Assembly: GCA_008081175.1 (NCBI GenBank)
Contig: VMCW01000112.1
Location: forward strand, 1-17,774
Length of the DNA stretch: 17,774 nucleotides
Reading direction: 5' to 3'
Source of the DNA: Flavobacteriaceae bacterium
GTDB lineage: Bacteria; Bacteroidota; Bacteroidia; Flavobacteriales; Flavobacteriaceae
The notes below the pieces were generated by a model. The model had not been told where the DNA came from. It did not search any database and saw only the letters and a program-made list of their open reading frames with translations. The position numbers were made by a program, and so were the translations under genes. Each line of letters opens with the position of its first letter. The stretch's first letter is position 1. Below, piece after piece: positions 7,563 to 14,344 of this stretch.

Positions 7563-7582
7563 CGTTACTTAATAAAGTAATG
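7563..7582 (+). repeat. Hairpin in the porV leader
   Basis: TTACTT (7565-7570) and AAGTAA (7575-7580) pair perfectly around the loop AATA. A G-U pair and a C-G pair extend the stem to eight. It ends nine bases before the porV start codon and has no T-run, so it is not a terminator. It could shape translation initiation or be an operator, or simply reflect AT-rich sequence. Confidence 0.3.
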
Positions 7583-7591
7583 ACTCAATAG

Positions 7592-8752
7592 ATGAGAACG
7601 TTTTTCCTGGTTTTATTTCTACTCGCCCTGAAGGGACATATCGTTTCTGGACAAAATTCAAATCGTGTAATAACCACAGGTGTTCCCTTTTTGACTATTA
7701 CTTCAGATGCTCGAGCTGCAGGAATGGGAGATTTAGGAGTAGCCACTTCTTCAGATAACTATTCTCAACATTGGAATCCAGCTAAATATGTCTTTGCATC
7801 AACGGAAAAAGGACTTGGTCTGAGCTATACACCTTACTTGAGTAAACTAGTAGATGATATCTTTTTAGGGAATATCGTCTATTTTAAGAAAATCGACGAC
7901 CGTAGTTCATGGGCTTCAAGTTTACGCTATTTCAGTCTTGGAGACATACAATTTAATGAGTTAATAGGAGGTTCTATCGTAGACCAAGGGATGCAACGCC
8001 CCACTGAACTCACTCTCGACTTGTCTTATGCACTTAAATTGAGTACCACTTTTTCGATGTCTGTTGCAGGTCGCTTTATCTATTCTGATTTAAAAATCGC
8101 TATGGAGGGTGATACTTCTTCTGCAAGCACTTTAGGTGTTGATATTGCTGCATTTTATCAAAGTCAGTCCTTTGATTTGACGGATAAAAGTGCGGTTTTC
8201 CGATCGGGTTTAAATATTTCAAACATAGGCCCTCGGTTGAATTATGATTTGGGCGCCCCCAAAAGCTTTATTCCAACAAACTTAAGGCTGGGGATGGGTT
8301 TAGACTTATTGTTTGATGATCAAAACACGCTCGGTTTTTACACTGAGTTTAGTAAACTCTTAGTACCAACACCCATAGCAGTTTATGATTCTAGCGAAAA
8401 TTTTTTAGGGTACAGGCAACCTGATATTGATTTTATTAGCGGGATTTTCACCTCTTTTACTGATGCTCCAGATGGCTTGAGAGAGGAATTGAGTGAAGTT
8501 ACAGTAGCTGTAGGGATAGAATATCGTTTTGAAGACTCCTTCTCTTTTCGTACGGGTTATTTTAATGAAAGCCTTGATAAAGGGTCACGTCGTTTTCTTA
8601 CTATGGGTGCTGGCTTTGACCTGAACTTTATCAATATAGATTTATCTTATTTGTTTTCTACCTCCTCTGTTAGAAACCCACTAGAAAACACCATTCGTTT
8701 TTCTCTTGCTTTAAATTTGGACCAAACATCAACAACTCCCCCATCTGATTAA
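7592..8752 (+). CDS. porV: Type IX secretion system outer-membrane protein PorV (LptO)
   Basis: PorV is a FadL-like outer-membrane beta-barrel that takes T9SS cargo from the translocon and hands it to the PorU sortase for anchoring or release. The 386 residues fit the family. A signal peptide is clear (basic residue, hydrophobic stretch, cleavage probably after VSG near residue 20). The mature N-terminus has the characteristic ITTGVPFLTITSDARAAGMGDLGVATS followed by NPAKYVF, then alternating strands typical of a barrel, and an aromatic-rich C-terminal strand (IRFSLALNL) before a short polar tail. It is divergent from gldJ. No porU gene precedes it here. No clear promoter was found; the best -7 match (7532-7539) is weak. 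Confidence 0.9.
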   Translation: MRTFFLVLFLLALKGHIVSGQNSNRVITTGVPFLTITSDARAAGMGDLGVATSSDNYSQHWNPAKYVFASTEKGLGLSYTPYLSKLVDDIFLGNIVYFKKIDDRSSWASSLRYFSLGDIQFNELIGGSIVDQGMQRPTELTLDLSYALKLSTTFSMSVAGRFIYSDLKIAMEGDTSSASTLGVDIAAFYQSQSFDLTDKSAVFRSGLNISNIGPRLNYDLGAPKSFIPTNLRLGMGLDLLFDDQNTLGFYTEFSKLLVPTPIAVYDSSENFLGYRQPDIDFISGIFTSFTDAPDGLREELSEVTVAVGIEYRFEDSFSFRTGYFNESLDKGSRRFLTMGAGFDLNFINIDLSYLFSTSSVRNPLENTIRFSLALNLDQTSTTPPSD

Positions 8753-8798
8753 GTACATAACTTCTTTTTAGAATACAGAGAAACAATTAGGCTAAATA

Positions 8799-8832
8799 TT
8801 GGCTGATTTTAGGAGAGAAATGAGTAATTTTG
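8799..8832 (+). promoter_or_regulatory. Predicted promoter of the pdhA-E2 operon
   Basis: TTG at 8799-8801 is followed after 23 bases by TAATTTTG at 8825-8832, a full match to the Bacteroidota -7 element TAnnTTTG. The spacing is at the long end of what is accepted. Transcription would start near 8839, giving a leader of about 27 bases before the ATG at 8866. It lies in the 113-base gap after porV, so the pyruvate dehydrogenase genes are probably transcribed separately from porV. Confidence 0.42.
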
Positions 8833-8865
8833 TACTCCATATTTGGATTTGTATATTAGGATTTT

Positions 8866-9864
8866 ATGAAGAAAATAACAAAACAAACCTATCTTGATTG
8901 GTATGAAAACATGCTTTTCTGGAGAAAGTTTGAGGACAAATTGGCTGCGGTTTACATCCAACAAAAAGTTCGAGGTTTTTTGCATTTATATAACGGTCAG
9001 GAAGCGGTTTTAGCAGGTTGCTTACACGCTATGGAGCTGGGTAAAGACCGAATGATTACTGCATATAGAAATCACGTTCAGCCCATAGGAATGGGTGTAG
9101 ATCCAAGAAAAGTAATGGCAGAACTTTATGGGAAAGCCACAGGAACATCTCAAGGCCTTGGAGGTTCCATGCATATTTTTTCTAAAGAGCACAAATTTCA
9201 CGGAGGACATGGAATCGTAGGAGGTCAGATTCCTCTTGGAGCAGGTATGGCTTTCGGTGACAAGTACTTTGAGCGTGACAATGTAACCCTATGTTTTATG
9301 GGTGACGGTGCTGTCCGCCAAGGAACCTTACACGAAACATTAAATCTGGCTACTTTGTGGCAACTTCCTGTTGTATTTATCGTAGAAAATAATGGATATG
9401 CTATGGGTACTTCGGTTGCGAGAACCGCTTCACATCAGGACATTTGGAAATTAGGACTGGGGTACGATATGCCTTGTGAACCTTGTGATGGAATGGATCC
9501 AGTTGCTGTAGCAAAAACAATGGATAAAGCCATCAGTTTGGCAAGAAAAGGCGGAGGGCCTTCATTTATAGAAATGAAAACGTACCGATATCGAGGACAC
9601 TCCATGTCTGATGCACAGCACTACAGAACCAAAGAGGAAGTAGAAGAGTATCGCAAAATCGATCCTATTACTCAAGTTAAAGAACTGATTCTGTCAAAGA
9701 AGTATGCTACTCAAAAGCAATTAGATGAAATCGATGCTGGTGTTAAGGAGCGAGTCAGTGAATGTGAAAAATTTGCAGAATCTTCTCCCTATCCAGAAAC
9801 CAGTTTGATGTACGATGCAGTATATGAGCAGGAAGACTATCCGTTTTTAAAACACAAATTGTAA
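8866..9864 (+). CDS. pdhA: Pyruvate dehydrogenase E1 component, alpha subunit
   Basis: The alpha subunit of the heterotetrameric E1, which with E1 beta decarboxylates pyruvate using thiamine diphosphate and passes the acetyl group to E2 lipoyl arms. It has 332 residues, normal for bacterial PdhA. The thiamine diphosphate motif is exact: GDG at 146-148, 26 residues, then NN at 175-176. Other family marks are YNGQEAV near 42-48, TAYRNH near 65-70, GSMHIF near 100-105, and the loop YRYRGHSMSD at 240-249 corresponding to the phosphorylation loop of the mammalian enzyme. E2 starts one base after its stop, so the two are cotranscribed and possibly translationally coupled. A gene for E1 beta is not adjacent. 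A branched-chain 2-oxo acid dehydrogenase alpha subunit is the alternative, but the motif set favours pyruvate. Confidence 0.94.
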   Translation: MKKITKQTYLDWYENMLFWRKFEDKLAAVYIQQKVRGFLHLYNGQEAVLAGCLHAMELGKDRMITAYRNHVQPIGMGVDPRKVMAELYGKATGTSQGLGGSMHIFSKEHKFHGGHGIVGGQIPLGAGMAFGDKYFERDNVTLCFMGDGAVRQGTLHETLNLATLWQLPVVFIVENNGYAMGTSVARTASHQDIWKLGLGYDMPCEPCDGMDPVAVAKTMDKAISLARKGGGPSFIEMKTYRYRGHSMSDAQHYRTKEEVEEYRKIDPITQVKELILSKKYATQKQLDEIDAGVKERVSECEKFAESSPYPETSLMYDAVYEQEDYPFLKHKL

Positions 9865-9865
9865 A

Positions 9866-11464
9866 ATGGCAGAAATTATTAACATGCCCCGATTGAGTGA
9901 TACTATGGAAGAGGGCACAGTGGCAAAATGGTTCAAAAAAGTAGGTGACCAAGTAAAAGAAGGAGATATACTAGCTGAAATTGAAACCGATAAAGCGACC
10001 ATGGAGTTCGAATCTTTTAACGAAGGTGAACTTTTGCATATTGGAATTGAAGAAGGTGGCACAGCACCAGTAGATACCCTATTAGCTATTATCGGACAGA
10101 AGGGAGAAGATGTGTCAGGACTAATTGGTAAAAAAGCAGAAACTCCTGCTGCTAAGGAAGTTGAAGAAAAACCAGACTCTTCACAAAACCAAGAAGAAGT
10201 CGCTATGCCAGAGGGAGCTGAAGTAATCACTATGCCTAGGTTAAGTGACACTATGGAAGAAGGCACTGTAGCCAAGTGGAATAAAAAAGTAGGTGATGCA
10301 GTAAATGAAGGGGATATTCTTGCTGAAATAGAAACTGATAAAGCGACTATGGAGTTCGAATCCTTTTATCAAGGAACCTTGCTTCACATTGGGCTTAATG
10401 AGGGCGAATCTGCCCCAGTAGATAGTGTTCTAGCTGTAATAGGAAAAAAAGGGACTGATGTTGCTACAGTACTGGCTGCATTAGGCAGTACATCTAATGT
10501 TGAACCTCCTGCAGTTTCAAGCGCCCCTGTTGAAGAAAAGTCGGATAAAAAAGAAATAATAGTAGAAGAAAAAACGGCTACACCTGAAGTAACACCTACA
10601 GCAACTGCAGCTCCAAACGGTCGAATTATAGCCTCTCCCCTAGCAAAAAAATTAGCATCTGAAAAGGGGATTGACCTCAGTAGAGTTCAAGGGACAGGAG
10701 ACGCCGGAAGAATCATTAAAAGAGACATCGATCAATACCAACCTCAGGTAGCTGGAGTACAACCATTTACTCCACGTGGAGTAGAATCTGTTACAGGGAT
10801 TGCAAATTCTCAGATGCGAAAAACGATAGCCAAAAGGCTATCAGCATCAAAATTTTCAGCACCTCATTATTATTTAGGTGTAGAATTTGATATGGATCAT
10901 GCAATTGCTTTCAGAAATCAATACAATTCCATTCCGGACACTAAAATTTCATTTAACGATATTGTAGTTAAAGCAGTGGCTTTAGCACTTAAACAACATC
11001 CGCAAGTCAATGCCAAATGGGAAGATCAGCAAATCACACAACACCATCATGTTCATGTAGGTGTAGCTGTTGCCGTTGAAGATGGTTTGGTTGTTCCCGT
11101 GGTGAAATTTACCGATGAGCAAACGCTACCACAAATTGGTGCTGCGGTAAAAGATTATGCAATTCGTGCCCGAGATAAAAAATTGAAGCCAGAGGAAATG
11201 GAAGGAAGTACTTTTACAATTTCCAATTTAGGGATGTTTGGAATCCAAGAATTCACTTCAATAATTAATCAACCCAATGGAGCGATTCTGTCCGTTGGAG
11301 CTATTGTTCAAAAGCCAGTTGTTAAAGAAGGAGCTATTGTTGTAGGGAATACAATGAAATTAACTCTTGCTTGTGATCACCGAGTCATTGACGGAGCCAC
11401 AGGAGCCCAGTTTTTACAGACCTTAAGAGGATACGTAGAAAACCCATTGACGATGGTACTTTAA
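9866..11464 (+). CDS. pdhC: Dihydrolipoamide acetyltransferase, E2 of pyruvate dehydrogenase
   Basis: E2 forms the core of the complex and transfers acetyl groups from lipoyl arms to CoA. The 532 residues show four parts. Two N-terminal lipoyl domains have lipoylated lysines predicted at K43 and K159, each in EIETDKATMEF. A Glu/Ala/Pro-rich linker follows, then a peripheral-subunit-binding domain at about 253-289 (RIIASPLAKKLA...GTGDAGRIIKRDI). The catalytic domain ends with DHRVIDG, placing the catalytic histidine at 505 and aspartate at 509. The last residues, ENPLTMVL, are the usual E2 ending. The start one base after pdhA is certain because the first lipoyl domain begins at residue 3. The symbol aceF is also used for this gene. 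The downstream SDR gene begins 28 bases on. Confidence 0.95.
   Translation: MAEIINMPRLSDTMEEGTVAKWFKKVGDQVKEGDILAEIETDKATMEFESFNEGELLHIGIEEGGTAPVDTLLAIIGQKGEDVSGLIGKKAETPAAKEVEEKPDSSQNQEEVAMPEGAEVITMPRLSDTMEEGTVAKWNKKVGDAVNEGDILAEIETDKATMEFESFYQGTLLHIGLNEGESAPVDSVLAVIGKKGTDVATVLAALGSTSNVEPPAVSSAPVEEKSDKKEIIVEEKTATPEVTPTATAAPNGRIIASPLAKKLASEKGIDLSRVQGTGDAGRIIKRDIDQYQPQVAGVQPFTPRGVESVTGIANSQMRKTIAKRLSASKFSAPHYYLGVEFDMDHAIAFRNQYNSIPDTKISFNDIVVKAVALALKQHPQVNAKWEDQQITQHHHVHVGVAVAVEDGLVVPVVKFTDEQTLPQIGAAVKDYAIRARDKKLKPEEMEGSTFTISNLGMFGIQEFTSIINQPNGAILSVGAIVQKPVVKEGAIVVGNTMKLTLACDHRVIDGATGAQFLQTLRGYVENPLTMVL
9884..10453 (+). repeat. Two tandem lipoyl-domain coding repeats in E2
   Basis: Two copies of a lipoyl domain begin at MPRLSDTMEEGTVAKW, at 9884 and 10232, a period of 348 bases (116 residues). 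Over the first 45 residues of each copy 42 are identical. At the DNA level the copies differ at many silent third positions, so the duplication is not recent and the protein sequence has been held constant. The two are separated by an acidic linker of about 35 residues. Confidence 0.85.
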
Positions 11465-11492
11465 AGTGTTGGGTGTTTTTTCCTACCTTTAG

Positions 11493-12173
11493 ATGATGTC
11501 AAAAACAATTGTAATTACAGGAGCTGGTCGAGGGATCGGTTATGCATTGGTCCAACTTGCAGCCCGTCAAGGGTATCATGTTTTTGCTCTTTCAAGAAAT
11601 ATTAAGGCAATAGAACCCTCAGATTCAGTTCATCCTTTATCAATAGATATTACAGATACGAACGCCTTAGAAACCTTTGTTTCTCAACTTGAAAAAGAGG
11701 GGGCGGTAGTTGATATTTTAATAAACAACGCAGGGGCTTTTTTAAATAAACCTTTTGCAGAAACCTCAAAGGAAGCATTTGAAGCGATTTACCAGGTTAA
11801 TGTATTTGGTTTAGCTTCAATCACAAGACTCTTGTTGCCTCTAATTTCTCAAAAGGGTCATGTGGTAAACATAAGCAGTATGGGGGGAGTAGAAGGAAGT
11901 GCAAAATTTCCTGGATTGGCTGCCTACAGCAGTAGTAAGGGGGCTGTAAGCATTTTAACCGAACTTCTGGCAGAAGAGTATAAAGAAACGGGTCCAGTCT
12001 TTAATGCCCTTGCGCTAGGTGCCGTTCAAACAGAAATGCTTGAAGAGGCCTTTCCTGGATTTAAAGCCCCTCTAACACCTGAAGAAATGGCAGTATATAT
12101 TCTTGATTTTGCTTTAAATGGAAACCGTTTTTATAACGGGAAAGTGTTGCCTGTTTCTTCTTCTACACCTTAA
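11493..12173 (+). CDS. SDR-family NAD(P)-dependent oxidoreductase
   Basis: A classical short-chain dehydrogenase/reductase of 226 residues, cytosolic, substrate unknown. The Rossmann cofactor motif TGAGRGIG is at 9-16 and the structural NNAG at 78-81. The catalytic set is a serine in NISSMGG (S128/S129), Y145 and K149 in YSSSK. The substrate-binding end is short, so it is a little smaller than the typical 245-250. Residues after the cofactor motif (SRN at 35-36) lack an obvious acidic NAD selector, which suggests NADPH but does not prove it. Two ATG codons stand in tandem at 11493 and 11496. It lies 28 bases after E2 and six before the SprT-like gene, so it may be read through from the pdh operon. 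Confidence 0.88.
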   Translation: MMSKTIVITGAGRGIGYALVQLAARQGYHVFALSRNIKAIEPSDSVHPLSIDITDTNALETFVSQLEKEGAVVDILINNAGAFLNKPFAETSKEAFEAIYQVNVFGLASITRLLLPLISQKGHVVNISSMGGVEGSAKFPGLAAYSSSKGAVSILTELLAEEYKETGPVFNALALGAVQTEMLEEAFPGFKAPLTPEEMAVYILDFALNGNRFYNGKVLPVSSSTP

Positions 12174-12179
12174 ATCTAA

Positions 12180-12770
12180 ATGGAGCCTATTCTATCTTTC
12201 GTACCCAAGGAAGCAAAAACACAGTTAAAGACTCTTTTGGAAGAAAATGGAGTACCTGTAATAATCACCAAAAAAAGGGTGACCAAGCACGGAGATTTTA
12301 GAAGAAAAAAAAATGGTGAGATAGCCATAACCATCAATCACACTTTAAACCCTTATCGCTTTTTAATTACATTAATCCATGAATTAGCCCATTATCAAGT
12401 TTATAAAACCAATGGTTTTAACATAAAACCGCATGGCGAGGAATGGAAGAATTCTTTTCGTATGCTGGCGCTCCCATTTTTAACACCTCAAATTTTTCCA
12501 GACCCTTTGTGTCGTCTATTTGCGCGCTACCTTAAAAACCCAAAAGCGAGTACTGACCGGGATTTTGAATTGGTCATGGCACTAAGAAGTCACGATCCTC
12601 CCAGCACAAAAATTGCTTTAATTGATTTGGATCAGGGAAGACAGTTTAAAATTGATAACGGTAGAATATTTGTAAAATTAACACGAAGAAGGACTCGTTT
12701 TGAATGTCAAGAAGTAGCTTCTCAAAAGAGTTATTTGTTCAGTCCTCAAGCAGAGGTTACTCCTTTATAA
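12180..12770 (+). CDS. SprT-like zinc metalloprotease-fold protein
   Basis: A 196-residue protein with a SprT-like domain. The zinc site is clear: HELAH at 67-71 (HExxH) and the third ligand H85 in the HGEEWK motif, which is the family's HGxxW pattern. The preceding region, with a basic segment KKRVTKHGDFRRKK and INHTLNP, is also typical. The C-terminal part contains only one cysteine, so the zinc ribbon found in many SprT proteins appears to be absent; a basic stretch (KLTRRRTRFECQ) is present instead. Relatives include Spartan-type proteases acting on DNA-protein crosslinks, but the function of this bacterial branch is not settled. The start follows the SDR stop by six bases, so they are likely cotranscribed. 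Confidence 0.85.
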   Translation: MEPILSFVPKEAKTQLKTLLEENGVPVIITKKRVTKHGDFRRKKNGEIAITINHTLNPYRFLITLIHELAHYQVYKTNGFNIKPHGEEWKNSFRMLALPFLTPQIFPDPLCRLFARYLKNPKASTDRDFELVMALRSHDPPSTKIALIDLDQGRQFKIDNGRIFVKLTRRRTRFECQEVASQKSYLFSPQAEVTPL

Positions 12771-12771
12771 C

Positions 12772-12796
12772 CCTTAATTTTTAAGGTATATTTTTC
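12772..12796 (+). terminator. Weak hairpin between convergent sprT-like and mlaF genes
   Basis: CCTTAA (12772-12777) and TTAAGG (12781-12786) pair perfectly around a three-base loop, followed on the plus strand by TATATTTTTC. It overlaps the stop codon of the ATPase gene on the other strand. Its position between convergent stop codons fits a terminator for the plus-strand genes, but the stem is short and AT-rich. Confidence 0.35.
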
Positions 12797-13535
12797 TTAC
12801 TTTTTTAAATAAATCAGAGGAGTAAACAAAGTTTGACACTGCTTCATTGTCTGTATTGAAAATGTCTTTTTTGGAGCCTTCCCAGGCCTTCTTTCCGTTG
12901 AGTAAAAAAACAATTTTTTCACCGATTTCCATTACTGAATTCATATCGTGTGTGTTGATTACAGTGGTGATATTGTATTCTTCTGTAATTTCTTTAATCA
13001 AATTGTCAATCAAAATGGCCGTTTTAGGATCCAAGCCAGAATTGGGTTCATCACAAAAAAGATATTTTGGATTCATGACAATAGCCCGAGCTATGGCAAC
13101 TCTTTTTTTCATTCCACCAGAGATTTCATCTGGAAATTTATCATTGGCATCGATCAGATTTACCCTTTTGATAACTTGATTGGCCTGTTCTCGTATTTCA
13201 TCGACTTCCTTTGAGGTAAACATTTGCATAGGGAACATGACATTTTCTTCCACAGTCATGGAGTCAAACAATGCACTTCCTTGAAACACCATTCCTATTT
13301 CTTGTCTTAAAATCGTTCGCTCTTTGACACTCATTTGTTGGATCGCTTTGTTTTCAAAGAGAATTTCACCAGAATTGGTTTCAAACAAACCCAGTAAACA
13401 CTTTAGGAAGACTGTTTTTCCAGAACCGCTCTGACCAATAATTAGGTTGGTTTTTCCCTTTTCAAAAACGGTACTTATCCCCTTGAGAACGTCTGTTCCG
13501 TCAAAAGATTTTACGATGTTATTGACTTTGATCAT
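12774..13535 (-). CDS. ABC transporter ATP-binding protein, MlaF-like
   Basis: The ATPase of an MCE-type (Mla) lipid ABC transporter that moves phospholipids between inner and outer membranes. The 253 residues contain the Walker A loop GQSGSGKT (34-41), Q-loop Q85 in MVFQGSALFDSMTVEENV, signature SGGMKKR (139-145), Walker B ending CDEPNSGLDP (D162, E163) and the H-loop H196 in NTHDMNSV. The phrase GMVFQ.SALFDSMTV.ENV..P is characteristic of MlaF-type ATPases. It follows the permease gene with no intervening base (the permease stop ends where this ATG begins), so they are translated from one transcript. No MlaD or other partner lies downstream on this strand within the window. The C-terminal end is short. 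Confidence 0.9.
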   Translation of the reverse strand: MIKVNNIVKSFDGTDVLKGISTVFEKGKTNLIIGQSGSGKTVFLKCLLGLFETNSGEILFENKAIQQMSVKERTILRQEIGMVFQGSALFDSMTVEENVMFPMQMFTSKEVDEIREQANQVIKRVNLIDANDKFPDEISGGMKKRVAIARAIVMNPKYLFCDEPNSGLDPKTAILIDNLIKEITEEYNITTVINTHDMNSVMEIGEKIVFLLNGKKAWEGSKKDIFNTDNEAVSNFVYSSDLFKKVRKIYLKN

Positions 13536-14273
13536 TTAGGTGAGTAAGAGTTGAGTAACGAGATAATTCAATAAAATAATTACCACACTGGTCCAAACAA
13601 AAGAAACTGTACTGGCTTTACCTACTTCTAGTGCTCCACCGGTCATAAAATAACCGTGAAAAGAAGGTACGGTCGCAAGAATAAAGGAGAAAAAAGAAGT
13701 TTTTATAAAAGCGTAGGTAACGTGAAAAGGAATGAAGTCAAGCTGAATTCCCTCCACAAATTCTGCACTACTGGAAAATCCTCCGTAAACACAAGCGATA
13801 TAGCCTCCAAAAATCCCTAAAAACATAGAAATACAGATAACTAGGGGATACAAGAGTAAGGCGATTATTTTTGGGAAAATAAGATAGTTGTAGGTGTTGA
13901 TCCCCATAACTTCTAAGGCATCAATCTGTTCTGTAACACGCATCGTTCCAATACTCGAAGTGATATAGGATCCTACTTTACCTGCCATAATGATAGAAAT
14001 AAAAGTCGGTGCAAATTCTAAAATAATGGACTGGCGAGTAGCAAATCCAATTAAATTTTTAGGTAAAAAAGGATTTTCTAAATTGAGAGCAGTTTGTATG
14101 GATACCACACCTCCAACAAAAAAAGAAATGAAAGAAACGATTCCTAAAGATCCAATTATGAGAGAATCTATATCTTTTAAAATCAGCTGTTTAAGAATTT
14201 TCCATTTGGTAAACTTCCCAAACACCCGTTGGAGCATGATAAAATATTTTCCGATATTGGAGAGGACGTTCAT
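13536..14273 (-). CDS. ABC transporter permease, MlaE-like
   Basis: The integral membrane subunit of the same MCE-type transporter. The 245 residues start with an amphipathic segment and contain about five hydrophobic segments (roughly 37-60, 84-100, 130-158, 185-205 and 225-243). The MlaE signature is well kept, from AGKVGSYITSSIGTMRVTE through EQIDALEVMGINTYNYLIFP (about 97-134). In well-studied Mla systems this protein sits with MlaF in the inner membrane and holds a ring of MlaD. Here it is upstream of and directly abuts the ATPase gene. A perfect -7 motif lies seven bases before the start codon. Homologues are also called YrbE/VpsB-like or TTG2B; I am confident of the family, less of the substrate. 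Confidence 0.9.
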   Translation of the reverse strand: MNVLSNIGKYFIMLQRVFGKFTKWKILKQLILKDIDSLIIGSLGIVSFISFFVGGVVSIQTALNLENPFLPKNLIGFATRQSIILEFAPTFISIIMAGKVGSYITSSIGTMRVTEQIDALEVMGINTYNYLIFPKIIALLLYPLVICISMFLGIFGGYIACVYGGFSSSAEFVEGIQLDFIPFHVTYAFIKTSFFSFILATVPSFHGYFMTGGALEVGKASTVSFVWTSVVIILLNYLVTQLLLT

Positions 14274-14280
14274 ACCCTTC

Positions 14281-14288
14281 CAAAGGTA
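14281..14288 (-). promoter_or_regulatory. -7 promoter element for mlaE-mlaF
   Basis: On the minus strand TACCTTTG (14288-14281) matches the Bacteroidota -7 consensus TAnnTTTG exactly and ends seven bases before the mlaE ATG at 14273. No TTG lies at the expected distance upstream, so only half of the promoter is supported. If real, the mRNA leader would be only a few bases. Confidence 0.32.
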
Positions 14289-14344
14289 GCAATTTTAAGT
14301 AAAAAGCTTTGGATTTTAAATCTAGAATTTAAGTCCATTACCCC

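Noticed and set aside
11484..11491. TACCTTTA as a promoter for the SDR gene
   Set aside because: It lies one base before the ATG, the last consensus base is wrong, and no TTG is at a suitable distance. Read-through from the pdh operon explains expression better.
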